Shown here piece by piece: positions 48,078 through 60,775 of a stretch of 64,000 nucleotides of DNA. The notes under the pieces are model-generated. The model saw only the letters and a list, made by a program, of their open reading frames with translations. It had not been told where the DNA came from and searched no databases. The position numbers and the translations under genes were made by a program. Source of the DNA: Limonium bicolor (taxonomy: Eukaryota; Streptophyta; Magnoliopsida; Caryophyllales; Plumbaginaceae); assembly GCA_023374045.1 (NCBI GenBank), contig CM041780.1:87385627-87449626 (forward strand), given 5' to 3'. The first letter of the stretch is position 1. Every line of letters begins with the position of its first letter.

Positions 48078-49631
48078 TGAAGTGTCCAAATGAGCATGAT
48101 TTATAGGTGTATTTCATGTAAATATTAGCACTTTTCTTGCTCATTTTCTCCACTTCGTTTAGTTTTCCTCTAGTTATGTTTTATTGTTTATCTCACAAAA
48201 TTATTGGTTAACATGAGGAAAACCAGCCGGGAGTGAAGTAGACAAAGAGACGAACGCGTAGACGCAAACGGCCAGAAAACGGAGTCCAAACGAATAATCT
48301 AGAGCCGGTCAAAGTTTGAAGGGAAATAGGCCACGGTCAAGGGTGCAACCGCCCCATAACTACGGTCTCCTCACGTGCAACCGCCAGGCGGACACCACCA
48401 CACCAAACCGCTACTTATCAGGCGGTCTCCAGGCGGACACCACACCACCAACCGCACTTATCAGGCGGTCTTCCACAGGCGGTCGTGACTAATTATAGTC
48501 GCGACCAGTTTCTTCGCCCGTCGTCGTCGTCTGCAACTTACCTTCACCGACTGTCTACAACTCGCCCACTCGTCCACTGCGCCTACCTTAATTCACGCCT
48601 GTGTTCAGCTGTCTTGTCCCCTGCAATAAATGAGCAATCAGTGAAATCAATCTGCCGCCTCAATCAATTCCTCACGCGTTCCTTATCTGCTGCCTCTTCT
48701 TTTCTTCTATTAAAGCCACGAGCTTCTGCTCAAAAATAACAAGCCCCTTCGACGAGAAACACTACCGATCCATTATCCCTTCCTCCCGTCTTCTCCATTT
48801 TATTTTCTCTTCATTCCACAAAATCCACCTCTAGCCTACGTATACAAAATAGCAGAGCGAGACGGAGTGATTACGGATGATTTCTATCATTCTTGTTTCT
48901 GTTATTCTATTTAATATGTTAGGCTAGTTTACGTACGCTCTGGGAACGGTTATTATGTTTCTGTATTAATTATGCAATGTTTTTACTGGTTTTAATTTAA
49001 TGAAGTTTGTTACGCTTAAAGCTCATCTCTCGCCTTTTTAATAAATGTCATGAGTTTATTAAATTGCTTGCTAAGTCTATTTTGATCAGACCAGGTGATA
49101 AATAGATAGGTTGATTAAGCCGTAAATCTGGAGAAAGCTCTATTATGATTTAATGAGTTAGTATTTTCAGATGCAATTATATTTCCTCGAATTTAATGTC
49201 CGTTTACATAAGAGTGCTCGAACCTTGATTAGACCGAGCATTTCTGGTAAACGAGTTCTTATGAGGCTATGACTTAGTCCTTAAGATAATTAAAGGAATT
49301 TTGCCAGACAATTATAATTAAACCAGTAGGAATAGCATGAAAGAGCAGATAATATTAATCTGAACCAGAGTCCCGTTTAGTTTATCTGTTAACTTAGTTT
49401 ATTTTATCTGTCCTTTTTATTCATTTACAAGTCAATTAATCCACCCCCCTTTTGTGACACGCTTAGGTACTATTATATGTACATTAGTCCCACGGTTCGA
49501 CATCCGGTTGCTTACATTTTCACTATACTATTGCGACCGGGATTTGTTTGCAGCCCGACGTTTAATTTGAGTTTTAATTTCTTTTCTTTTAATTTTACAC
49601 CAGTTTAACCACTCACTTTATAACGTCTGCA
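48078..49631 (+). repeat. 3' LTR of the Tat/Athila-like element
   Basis: Starts TGAAGTGTCC (two bases lost against TGATAAGTGTCC) and ends ACGTCTGCA. The palindromic cluster is at 48348-48486. Confidence 0.9.
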
Positions 49632-49636
49632 CCTAG

Positions 49637-50200
49637 GGTGGGCATTGAGGTGTTTAATTAGGGGGGTAGGGTAATCTATTTGAAGACTGCTATATGTAGC
49701 AACTAACTCGACGGGTTTTTAGGGTTTTTGGTAGCGGGTTTAGGGTCGTTAGACCCTAAACCCGACACTACAAACCCTAAAAATGCCTTCGGCGTTTTTT
49801 AGTTTTCCTAGGGTGGGTTTTAGGGTGTGTGGGGTTAGGGTAATCTATTTGGAAGTCGTTCTATACTTTATTGTGAGGATGTACATATTTTAATGTGAGA
49901 ATGTACAAGTTTTAATGTGACGATGTACATTTTCAAATGTGAGAATGTACATGTTCAATTATGATAATGTATATGTTTTAATGAACATATGTACATGTTT
50001 GTATAACCATTTGTACAAGTTTTTTCCCTTATATGTACAGGTTTTAATCTAAGGAAGTATACATTTAATGATTCATACAGGTTAATGTGACCATCTGTAT
50101 GTTTTTAATGTGAGGATGTACATATTTTTACGTGGGGATGTACATGTTTTAATAAACATTTGTACAGGTTTGACCATCGGTACAAGTTTATTTTATGTTC
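49637..50200. repeat. AAACCCTAAAAA module plus GTACATGTTTT minisatellite
   Basis: The module core (CACTACAAACCCTAAAAATG, GGGGTTAGGGTAATCTATTT) is followed from 49874 to 50190 by about 13 degenerate copies of a 22-26 bp unit like AATGTGAGGATGTACATGTTTT. Compare the GTGAATC array next to the same core at 4798-5690. Confidence 0.7.
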
Positions 50201-50867
50201 TGTGCACTATAACCCTTAGCAGCGTCAGTTTTACTTTTGTTAAAAAAATGTATTTTTTCTTTTTACTTGTCACGTCAGCAATTATTTAGTTCTTAAACAT
50301 GGCACAGTCTCAAACACGGTGAACAAAATGTCGCTTTGAAGAAAAATAGATATTGTTTATTTGTGATTTTTTACTTTCCACGTGATAAATATAGCCTAGA
50401 TAACTACATACGGTATTAGCTAGACCGATTGTAAAGATATTGTGCAAAGCCACATAGGAAGTGGCTCCTCGCCCGGTGTTTATAAGATACTAAATGAGTT
50501 TTTATGAGCATGCTTTCAAGAAATATGAACCCTTACATGAAGATGAAGTTATTATTTAAACAAAAAAATCTACCATCAATTATTATTTCTTAAAAATTGA
50601 AATCTCACAACTTCACTACTCTAACAAAAGGATATTTTTAAAAAATACATATATATATATGTTCTAATAATATAATGAAATTACAAAAATGCTTTATTTT
50701 TCTTTACTTAAATGATACCATTATTTTATTACATAATAAAATTTTACGATCAACTAAAAAAAATCTACATATTTATTTTACAAATTTCTCAAATATCAAC
50801 ATTTTTATCAAACAACTCTATTTTCATTTAATAAATATAATTTTTTTAAAAGAAAAGTTATATTACC
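50201..50867. other. AT-rich spacer
   Basis: TA-rich sequence with long A and T runs. I see no gene, repeat structure or element ends. Confidence 0.6.
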
Positions 50868-52717
50868 TACTTCCCTACCGGTCCTAGGACGCAAGTGCGT
50901 CTCCAGCTATATTCAAGTATTGTTAGAGAATTCTCAAGGTTCCACCTTGGTGGAGTTCTGGGCCGAAACCACACTTCCACTATAACTCTGGGACCTTCCA
51001 CAGGCATGGGGCCCCCAAGGGGACCACACCACTTCCTGCTAAACTGTGTGATATAGTCGCGGCATCGCAAGACAACTTGCAAGTGCACCCAACACTTGGT
51101 AGCGTAAAAGCCACATCAGGTCTCAAGTCCCATCTTAAGTCAAAGGTAGTTTGGGCTTAGACCACATCGCTAATTCTGCTCTAGGTCACTGTGGTTAGCA
51201 AAGCTTTCACGCAAAACCATGAGACTAAGCGAATAAAAATTCACAATACAAGTAGACCGGCTAGAAAAATGGGTCAACCAGCTCCTTTTCAACTTAATAC
51301 GGCAACAACATTCCCAACACTAGATTCTGGTGAGGCCATCTTAAGCTCAAGCGGTCAAAGTCTACGAAGCCTAGTCGTGGACTTAGGACAACCCTCGAAT
51401 CATGTTTTCGACACAGCATCCGCTTTCAACACAAAGAAGAAAGGGCAAAGTTGTAATGGGAGCACCCTTAATGTGCTTTCTTATAAGGAGCACAGGTTGT
51501 TCACTATTAATTGGAACGAGCCCTCCAACTTTCAACGAGTCCCAAGGGTTTCCTGGGGCATGTGGGATTCACCCTTCTCAGATCTCGTATCACACCCAAT
51601 TCACCATAAAGTTTAGGAGGTCTCTCTGCAGTAGGAGAAAACTGAGGTAATGTCCAATTTTACTTAGAACCATGTATACACCTTACCGCAAAGGAGTCTG
51701 CAAAAGGCCACTTCCTCATGAGATTATATGCTCATTTCCTGACAGAAGGACCAATTGAATCCCCATCACATTTCAAAGGCCAGCGTTAGCTCCGTTCCAA
51801 AAGAACACCACTTCTTGGTATCACCTCCTTTACTAAGTTCTCTTTCCCAACTAACGCTTGGAGCTCGGGGGACTTAGGTCGTTGCCGCAACAACCTTGTC
51901 CAAGGATTATCCGTAAGGTTTTGTTGTCGACATGACCTTGTTATCGGCCCAACAGCCCATAACAAATCACGACGTCCTAGAACGTCAAATCCACCAACAC
52001 GCTCTGGCAGCTTGCCTTCACAAAAGGCTTGCTTGGTGAGGTGACAACACCGATCGAGGTATGGAAATGAACAAGTCTCTGGCTTATCAGCCTTAGACCC
52101 CCACTAGGACCTCTAGTTGGACAAGCCAACCCTCAAGGAATCCAACAACCTCAAATTTCCATGTTCAACCAAGGGGACTGATTCTCTCTTCTAAAGGTAC
52201 TTTCATCCTCAGATTCGGTCTCTTGAAGCTTAGACCAGAATTCAGTGTATCTTACATCTTAGGCTAACCCATCGGTCTATCATAGCATTATGCACATCAC
52301 CACGTGAACGTTTAGCTCAACACAGATTACCACATCTCAGTGGAGGGTCAGGACCGCAATAACCAAGTTGTTCAACGCGCACTGCCAATAGGTCAACACA
52401 AAGTCATCCGCCAAACAACGGCAGGGGCAAGAACCTACGGCAAACACCTTGCTGGGTCAATCCTTGGTTGCAACCATTAAGCCAAACCTTCGTTGACCAT
52501 CTAGAACCTTAACACGATTCACATCCATAAATAAACCGAAAGGCTAAGATTGACCAGCATGTCTAAAATTTCATCAAGCGACTCTAGCAACGTTCAACAA
52601 TGTTCTTTAGGACCTGCTAGCCCTCAAAGCACTCATCACTAATCAACAGACGAAGATGTTTGAACATCAGATCGTGCTGATGTACCAACAACGGAGCGAT
52701 GCTCCCCTGGCAACATG

Positions 52718-53252
52718 TAGGGGTGTTCATAACCGGTTAACCGGATTGTCGGTTAGCCAAATTTAATAACAGTAACCGGTTCATTTAAAAGCAGTTAACC
52801 AGGACCGGTTAACCGTCAGTTTCGGTGCGGTTTTACCGGTTTAACGGTTAACCGAAATGATGTTGATTTATGTGTTTTTTTCTTATAATTAGTAAACAAT
52901 GTGCGGTTTTTCCGGTTTTGGTGCGATACTAAACCGGTTAACCGCGGATTTTGATAAGATTTATTGATTTTGGTATAATTCTAACCATTTACTATATAAC
53001 TGTACATTTATTTTTGGTAAATCTAATGATTAACCATATAGTTTTATACTTATACTCAAAAAAATTAAAAAATAAAATGCTTAAACAGTTTTTTCGGTTA
53101 ACCGGATTCGTCAAAATCAATAACCGGAACCGGGAAACTAAACGGTTTCAGTTAACCGAACCGGCAAATGACTTCGGTTAACCGGGTTTCCAGTTTCGGT
53201 TTCACCGGTTCCGGTTCGGTTTGGCAGTTCCAGTTTTCCATGAACACCCCTA
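52718..53252. mobile_element. hAT-like MITE rich in CCGGTTAACCGG
   Basis: Ends TAGGGGTGTTCAT and ATGAACACCCCTA are perfect 13-bp inverted repeats. Flanks GCAACATG and TCAGCATG agree at 6 of 8 positions. Inside, the palindrome CCGGTTAACCGG and variants recur many times at both ends. Non-coding. Confidence 0.85.
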
Positions 53253-54195
53253 TCAGCATGGGTCTCACCCGGCAGCCGACAAATAGTCATCCGATCTGAC
53301 ACCGTTGGACCAACCCAAGATCCGAGTCGTTGGCCTCTAATAGGACAAGGCTCAACTTAGGCCTTAGGTCTGAACAGCCACAAGCCATTCTACGAGACTA
53401 AGTTTGCAGCCAGCACCTAATTCGGGTCGGCTCCAGCAAGCTCATTTACAGCAACATGAGATCAAACTTCTTTCATTGCAGCTTCAAGTGAAGGCAAGAA
53501 AGGAGAACTCAAGGTAAGCCCATAAGGGTTGTACCTAGGTGTGAAGGCACACACGATCGGCATGTTGTAAGAGACTACCATCCCTACTCACAGGGTCATA
53601 CGGACAACTTCTCTTCCGAACTCACGGCAGGTCTCAAACCCACGCTTGTTTGAACCAACTTGACATCATACACCGCACACCTAACCTTATCATCACGCAG
53701 ACACTCTCGTAGAGTTTGCACGACACTTCGGCGAACGGGCAAGTTGTCCCGATCCCATTAAGGACTGAACAGGAGCCAACCTTCAGAAGAATGATCTTTT
53801 CCGACCAAGACAAATGAGTCAACCTACAAAAGTATGGTCTCTTTGCTAAAGGCATTCAAGACCCCATTTGCAGTCTTTGACTTCGGATTAGTAAACCTTC
53901 CTTCGAATGATCTTTTCTAACTAAGTCCATCACAAGTCAGGCTAACTCATAGCTTAGCCTCATCCGAATCTGTACCCAATGACAACATCGTGGCGAGGGT
54001 ATTTGACCGAGCTTAACTTGAGTCAAACCGACCCATAGAAATCAAGTCTCAAAGGAAAACAAACAGGTTTCATCAAAGCCTTCATCCCAAACTAATCATC
54101 CAAATGGAATCAACAACAACAACCCGCCATAGTCAGGTAGCAAGCTAAAGACATCAACGAGCCACTTACATGAATTATCAAGAAAACTATAGAGT

Positions 54196-54209
54196 GGGCT
54201 CTGATACCA
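54196..54209 (-). other. Primer-binding site of the outer minus-strand element
   Basis: The minus strand reads TGGTATCAGAGCCC, complementary to plant initiator tRNA-Met, fixing the orientation of the outer element. Confidence 0.8.
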
Positions 54210-54316
54210 CTTTTTTTATGAGTATTTTTCCAAGAAAATTTTTCGCTGGGAAGCCAAGTCCAGCAATATGCACAGCATACATAGCACACATACAACAAGC
54301 AAGCACACGCAGCAAG

Positions 54317-55131
54317 TGTTGAGACATCGGAGTGTTGCAGAGATAGCCTATCACCTCGACAGAGTCAATCATCCCTAGACAGACACAAAGAGTGAGCCGC
54401 TTCAATAGAGTTCTCACAACTAAGAAGACTTCACAGACTCTCCCGTGCTGTTGCGAATAATAAGGAGTCAACTCGGGAATACCTTAAACGCCACAACGGT
54501 CATGAAGTCTTCCCTTAACACCCGAAGATCGAGGCTCAAGTAAGAAGACTACTCAAAGCCGTTGGAAGTTGCCCACTAAGTTAGTTCTGGTATTTTCGGA
54601 ACTAACTCCTTCGACCTACCGACTGTATTGATAGTATAAATAAGCTGTGTAATAGTCAGTTTCAAGTGTGCTTTCATTGAGGATTTTCAGAGCTTAGAGA
54701 GAGAAAGAGAATCGCTTTGTAAGCCAGAAAGAGAGAGAATACGTACCAAGTTAGTTAGCGCATTTAGATAGACTCTGCCTAGGAAGATCCTAGTTTCACT
54801 ACGCTTACCATTGATCTGATTAGAAAGTGTGTTGGGTGAGTGAGTGAAAAACCGCTAAGTAGATCCTTTCTACTTAGTGGACATTTGTAAGTTGTTTTAT
54901 TTGACCAGGAAATGAAATAGCTTATTTGTGTATCTTGCTGAGTTCACAGAGTCCTTCTCTCTTTCATCGTTTCGTTTCAATTACCGCAAAGTCTTCCGCA
55001 CCCTTAGTTTAATCAATTCGATTGAGTGCCTCTGCATCACAGAGTGTTTCTCACTTACGAAGGCTGATTGAGTCAAACCAACTCTTAGACTCACACCTTT
55101 GGTTGGTTTGAGTTAGCCACTCGATCCTACA
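54317..55131 (+). repeat. 5' LTR of the SIRE-type element
   Basis: TGTTGAGACATC to GATCCTACA. TATA-like AGTATAAATAAG lies near 54635. Confidence 0.95.
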
Positions 55132-55133
55132 CG

Positions 55134-55145
55134 TGGTATCAGAGC
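55134..55145 (+). other. tRNA-Met primer-binding site
   Basis: TGGTATCAGAGC two bases after the 5' LTR. Confidence 0.95.
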
Positions 55146-55177
55146 CTTGCTTAGGCTAACGGTCAATCAACGAAGCA

Positions 55178-57263
55178 ATGGCAGATCTCTTCGCCAATCA
55201 AAACAACAAAATGCACTTCGCACCCCAGACTCACCTCCACCAACTACGACCATTGGAAAAACGAGATCGAGCAACACATTGAGTCTGTCAACTTTGAGCT
55301 TTGGGAGATAGTCACTGGAGGAGATCTTGCAGTCAATCTAGATCGATCAACATGGACTGCTGCAGATCGCAAAAGGTACGAGCTGAATCGACAAGCATCA
55401 CGTGCAATATACACTTGCCTGTCCATCCCAGAACAAAGGAGAGTCAATCACTGTAAGTCCGCAAATGAGATATGGACACTCCTTCAAGCTACCCACGAAG
55501 GAGTCACTGAACTCAAGAAATGCAAAGCTCAAGAACTCCGAATGGACTATGAAAATTTTCTGCAAAAACCCGGTGAGTCACTGGAAGAAGTGCTTGATCG
55601 TTTCTACTTACTAACTACTACTATGCAGGAAGTTAGCATCTTACCAGATAGAGAGAGTGTCTTGCAAATTGCTGGACAGTCTCAGAGAAGAATGGGCAGA
55701 GACGGTAATCTCCACCAAAGCATGCAAGGATTTATCCAAATGGAGCTGTCAAGACCTAGGTTCCTATCTACAATCCGTAGATAAATACAAGAAGAATGTT
55801 CGAAAGAAGTGTGGTAATACTTCTTCTCCTCTTCTAGTAAGACTACTACTTTGAATGACCAAGCCTTGCAGGTTAATTCGACTCAGTTAACTCAAGAAGG
55901 AGCCTATGTCGCTGATACTCAAATCAGACAAGCTAAGGCTGAGCTGGTGGATATTATTGTTGAGGAAAGTGAGGCTGAGACTATGGAAGACTTTGTCTTC
56001 ATAGTCAAGAACTTCCAAAAATTCATGCGTAACCAACCTAATCGACAGAGTCGGTCGTTCTCAAACACCTCCAAACAAGTCTTCAATTCTGTCAGTTTCA
56101 ACTGCAATAAACCCGGTCACTTCAAGAAGGACTGTTCCTTACTCAAGAACCAGTATGGAAAATCTCAAGGGAGATCGCTGATGGCAGCTGTTGGTTGGGG
56201 TGATTCAGACTCCGACGATCCAGACGCAGAGTCCAGCGGCCTGGTATGTCTCATGGCACACGACACGACGGAATCCTTAATTCCAGACAATGAGGTAACT
56301 CGTTCTCACCTTGAAACAGACCTTTACCATATTTCTTCTATGGGATTTATGACTTTAATTGCTAAAGTTGTCTCCGAGAACAACTCCCTCAAAGCAAGTC
56401 TCACCAACAAAATAACCGAGCTATCTGAGGAACTCGAAATCTCAAAAGGTCTTATGTATGCCCTAAGAGATGAAGCTGAGGAACACAAAACCATCTCTTG
56501 TTCTCTCAGGTTAGATCTACAAGAATCAAGGCGTCATGTTGATTCCCTTCAAAAGGAACTTCATGATACCTTAGTGCGAACTCAATTTAGCCAGGGTGAC
56601 CAGAAAGAGTCTCTCACCCTGATCGACTCTCTCAAACAAGACCTCACCATCTTTACTGACAAGTGTTGTTCTCTTCAAAATGATCTAAATGCTTCTGAAT
56701 CCAAAAATATATCCCTGAACACCACTATCAAAAACCTCACTCAAAAACTGAAAGAAAAGGAGAACACTCTCTCCCTTAAGCCAGTCAAGTTTATCAAACA
56801 AGTCACCTCCTCTGAACTACCTGAGTGGGCCAACTCCAAGATCAAAGAAATTAGCCAAGATCGAGATGATGTTCGCTCCAAAGTAGAACAACTCTCTCAA
56901 CAGATTGTAAATCTACAATCCGGAGTTCGATCCACTCAACCCACGCCCAAGTGGTACAAGGGTAAGTTCGACATCCCAAAGAATATGTCCAAATCCGACA
57001 ACAGAGCCAAACGATATCAAGAAAAGGAAAAATTCGACTCCTAGTGGAAAGGACAACAGAAATACGTCAATATTCCACCAACCAAAATTTGTGGCTACTG
57101 CGGGAGTCTTGGACATAGAGACAGTGCTTGTGATAAATTGAATAAAGATCTCTCGTTTAATGTCAAACGTGTTAAGCTGATACTTGAAGCACGAGAAGAA
57201 TTGAGAAGATATGGCTCGAAAAGGGAACCCAAGTACATTTGGGTTCCCAAATCTAACAAATGA
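55178..57263 (+). pseudogene. SIRE gag (capsid/nucleocapsid)
   Basis: Gag would package the element RNA in cytoplasmic particles. Start ATG 55178. The UBN2/gag_2-type capsid region (NYDHWKNEI, ELWEIV, ANEIWTLLQATHEG, LRMDYENF) spans about 55240-55650. A zinc knuckle at about 56095-56137 (NCNKPGHFKKDC) has Ser in place of its first Cys. A long Leu/Glu-rich coiled coil follows (56280-56930), typical of SIRE/Maximus. A second, complete CCHC knuckle CGYCGSLGHRDSAC is at 57090-57131. Frame changes occur near 55213, 55670 and 55830, with stops at 57042 (TAG) and 57261 (TGA). Between the stops the frame continues into pol, so gag and pol were probably one frame. Confidence 0.85.
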
Positions 57264-57278
57264 TCTATTATTTTGTAG

Positions 57279-60200
57279 GTGAAGGCGAATGGAGACAGCT
57301 GGTACTTGGACAGTGGATGTTCCCGTCACATGACTGGAGATCCAAATCAATTCAATTCACTTTCATCCTACCAAGGAGGTAAGGTTACTTTTGGAAACAA
57401 CAACCAGGGTGAAATCGTGGGAGTTGGCTCTGTAGGTAACCCCTCAAAATTTAAAATTGATGGAGTCCATCTGGTCACTGGACTCCAACATAGTTTACTC
57501 AGTATTTCTCAAATTTGTGATGGATTCAATTTGGTACTTTTCTCCTCTTCGGATTGTAAAGTTTATGATGAGCGTACATGTTCTTTAAAAGCTGTGGGAC
57601 GTAGAGAAGGATATCTCTACAAAATGTGATTAAACTCCATTAATCCAGATGATCAAGTCTGTCTCAACGTGCATTCCAAAAACTCATTGTTGTGGCACTC
57701 CAGACTTGGTCACGCAAATCACAGGCTGTTGAACAAACTCAAAAGCAAGGACTTGGTGATTGGTTTACCCGACACCACCTTTGACACAAACTCTGTCTGT
57801 GAAGCATGCGTAAAAGGTAAACACACCCGGTCCTCCTTCAAAAGTAAGTCTACTCTCTCTACTAGCTGTCCGCTAGAATTGCTACACATGGATCTTGTTG
57901 GTCCCATGCGTACACAAAGCAGAAGTGGTAAGAGGTACATCCTGGTCATAGTCGATGACTATTCCAGGTGGACCTGGGTCATTTTTCTATCTACTAAGGA
58001 TGAAACTTTTACGGAGTTCGTCAAACTCCATAAAATGCTTGTCAACAAATTTTCATTTACTATGAAAACCCTGAGAACGGACCAGGGTACTGAATTTTGC
58101 AACAAGTCGTTTGATGAGTTTTGCAGGGACAACGGAGTTGATCACCAAATATCATCCGCACGCACTCCAGAACAAAACGGAGTGGTTGAACGCAAGAATA
58201 GAACTTTGGTAGAAATGGCTCGCACCATGCTCATTGACAGTCAACTCACTCCATCTTACTGGGCAGAAGTTGTTAACACAACATGCTATATGTTAAATCG
58301 TGCGCTGATTCATCCATTTCTTCACAAGACACCCTATGAACTACTCCGTCAACGAAAACCAAGTCTTATTCATCTCAGGCGTTTCGGATGTAAGTGCTTT
58401 ATCCACAATAATGGTAAGGACAACTTGGGTAAGTTCTCTCCTAAAAGTGATGAAGGTATTTTTCTTGGCTACTCTTCTAAAAGCAAAGCTTATCGTGTTA
58501 TCAATCTGAGAACTCAATGTTTAGAAGAGAGTCCCCATGTCAAGTTCGATGAGTCCCACAATGTTGGCTCATCTTCTGATCAACTTGACTTCGCTCCTAA
58601 CGACTTCCTAACTGATCCACACTTCATCACTGTAACCATAAAAAGACTCCCCGCTTCCCAATCCATCACTCCTAATGATTCTCCGACAAACAAAAACAAT
58701 ACATCAGATTCTACCGACTCTGACAACAACCCGGAGACACCCTTACCATAAAACTTAAACTTTGATTCTTCGGACAAAGACACACCCCCTCCTGCCTCAC
58801 GTCGACAATTCCAATAAAGATCAACTCATCCTCCTGAAAACATCATTACAGACCCAAACTCCGGTGTTCAAACACGTCTCCAAGCTATGCAAAACCTCTG
58901 TGCCTTTGGTGCTTTTCTCTCCAGCACTGAACCAAGAAATGTCAAAGAAGCACTCCTTGATAGTGATTGGGTCATTGCAATGCAGGAGGAACTGAATTCT
59001 CTCCAAAGACATGCTGTCTGGGAGTTAGTTCCTCGACCCACACATCAGCAAACCATTGGTATTCGTTGGGTCTTTCGTAACAAACTTGATGATGCAGGAC
59101 AAGTTTTCAGGAATAAAGCTAGACTAGTCGTCCAGGGCTACAATCAAGAAGAAGGGATTGACTATGATGAAACCTTCGCACCCGTAGCTCATCTTGAAGC
59201 AATTCGCATGCTAATTGCGTTTGCTGCATTCAAAGGTTTTACATTATATCAAATCGATGTCAAGACAGCCTTCCTCCATGGCTATATTGATAGAGAAGTC
59301 TACGTCGAGCAACCTCCAGGGTTCACAGACTCCATCCATCCCGACTACGTCTACAAACTGTGTAAGGCCCTGTACGGACTGAAACAGGCTCCGCGTGCCT
59401 GGTATGAAAGACTGTCTACATATCTATTGTAAAATGGTTTCTCTTGAGGTAACGTAGATAAAACGCTCTTCATTCTTCACTCATCGCATGACTTACTTCT
59501 AGTACAGATTTATGTTGATGATATCATTTATGGCTCTACAAGTAACACCCTCTATGACCATTTTGCTAACCTCATGAAGCAAGAGTTTTCCATGAATGAG
59601 TTAGGTGAGCTCAAGTTCTTCTTAGAATTACAAATTCAACAAGAAAGGAAGGGATCAAGATCCATCAACAAAAGTACATCAAGGAACTCCTTGACAAGTA
59701 CAACCTAAAAAATGCCAAGAGTATGTCCACACCAAGCTGTACATCTGCCAAACTGCATCCTGATGATGATGGAGTCGGCGTCAATGCCACAGAATATAGA
59801 GGAATGATAGGGTCCCTCTTGTACCTGACTGCCAGTCGTCCCGACATTCTTCACGCAGTCTGTCTTTGTGCTTGCTTCCAAGCAGCACCAAAACAGTCAC
59901 ACCTCAAAGCAGTCAAGCGTATCTTCCGCTATCTTAAAGGTACAAGTACACTCTATCTATGGTATCCACGATCTCCTACTTTTACTTTATCTGGATATAG
60001 TGACTCTGATTGGGCTGGTTCTCTCCAAGATCGAAAGAGTACTTCAGGTAATGCACAGTTCTTGGGTCTTTGCCTTGTTTCATGGTCCTCTAAAATCAGA
60101 ATTCTATAGCACTCTCTACAGCGGAGGCAGAGTATGTCTCTGCTGCAGCCTGTTGCTCCCAACTCCTTTGGATGAAAAACCAACTTCAAGACTATCATGT

Positions 60201-60453
60201 CACCCAAGAACAGATCCCAATCTTTTGTGACAACAAAAGCACAATCAAAATATCAGAAAACCCAGTCCAACACTCAAGAACCAAACACATTGAAATTCGC
60301 TTTCACTTCTTGAAAGACTATGTCGAGAAAAAGCTCATCCAGCTTGACTTTGTGCCCATAGAAGATCAACTTGCAGATATCTTTACTAAACCTCTGTCTA
60401 CAGCAAGATTCGAAGCACTGCGATCAGCAATCGGATTGACTCCGTCTACCTAG
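57279..60453 (+). pseudogene. SIRE pol: protease, integrase, RT, RNase H
   Basis: Polyprotein for processing, copying and integrating the element. Aspartic protease DSG at 57309. Integrase: HxxxH..CxxC zinc region (WHSRLGHAN near 57693, CEACVKGKH near 57800), then catalytic Asp in HMDLVGP (57890), Asp in RTDQGTEF (58080) and Glu in VVERKNR (58190). Reverse transcriptase: RWVFRNK (59057), [11 protein letters not shown] (59177), YVDDI (59510). RNase H: SDSDWAG (60000), AEYVSAA (60130), and IFTKPL at 60380. Stops at about 57276, 57627, 58749, 58815, 59430 and 59445, and frame changes near 59650 and 60100. The TGA near 59445 fits CGA to TGA deamination. Confidence 0.92.
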
Positions 60454-60775
60454 ACGGTCGCATCTCCTTGCCCCTACCGCAATCTTCAGCAGGTACTCCC
60501 TCATGTCTCATCGAGTCTGTCTTTGTTTGCACTTGAATCTGTGAAATGTGTTTTATTACTTAGCATGTCTAAACTCTAGCGCTACCACCCAAGTCATCTA
60601 TCCAAACCCACCCGCCTAAATCCTCGTCGTTAATCTTGCTAAACCCTGACGTCGCCGCATTTATCTCACCTGACACACGCCATCTCTGCAACTTCCAGCC
60701 TTTATATCCATCACCCATCTACTCTATCTCTCTCATTTCCATTCCCTCTACACCCAAGTATACTACAATTTCCAA

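Larger units (their letters stand above)
44538..49631 (+). mobile_element. Non-autonomous Tat/Athila-like LTR retrotransposon
   Basis: Two LTRs of about 1.54 kb flank a 2.0-kb interior, and CCTAG borders the whole on both sides (44533-44537, 49632-49636). Removing it with one TSD restores the surrounding module sequence (TATCCTAGGGTGGG, compare TTTCCTATGGTGGG near 36830). The primer site matches tRNA-Asp. TTGAGGACAAGCAAAAAGAT before the polypurine tract is a hallmark of Tat/Athila elements. The interior is too short for pol and has only a gag-like scrap. Confidence 0.88.
50868..54316 (-). mobile_element. Minus-strand non-autonomous retroelement, tRNA-Met primed
   Basis: On the minus strand TGGTATCAGAGCCC at 54209-54196 is a perfect tRNA-Met primer site. 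The LTR should then lie to its right; it is cut at 54316 by the SIRE insertion and resumes at 63700. The 3.3 kb to the left is GC-richer than the spacer but has no recognisable gag or pol, so it resembles a large retrotransposon derivative. Open frames (for example 51191-51616 plus) match nothing I know. The far LTR was not identified; the left limit is where composition changes. Confidence 0.5.

Noticed and set aside
51191..51616. 141-codon open frame on the plus strand
   Set aside because: It lies antisense within a minus-strand non-autonomous retroelement and has no recognisable domain or promoter.
52718..53252. Possible pararetrovirus or viral insertion suggested by GC-richer DNA at 51-54 kb
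   Set aside because: No viral protein motifs are seen; the primer site and MITE explain the region as retroelement plus insertion.
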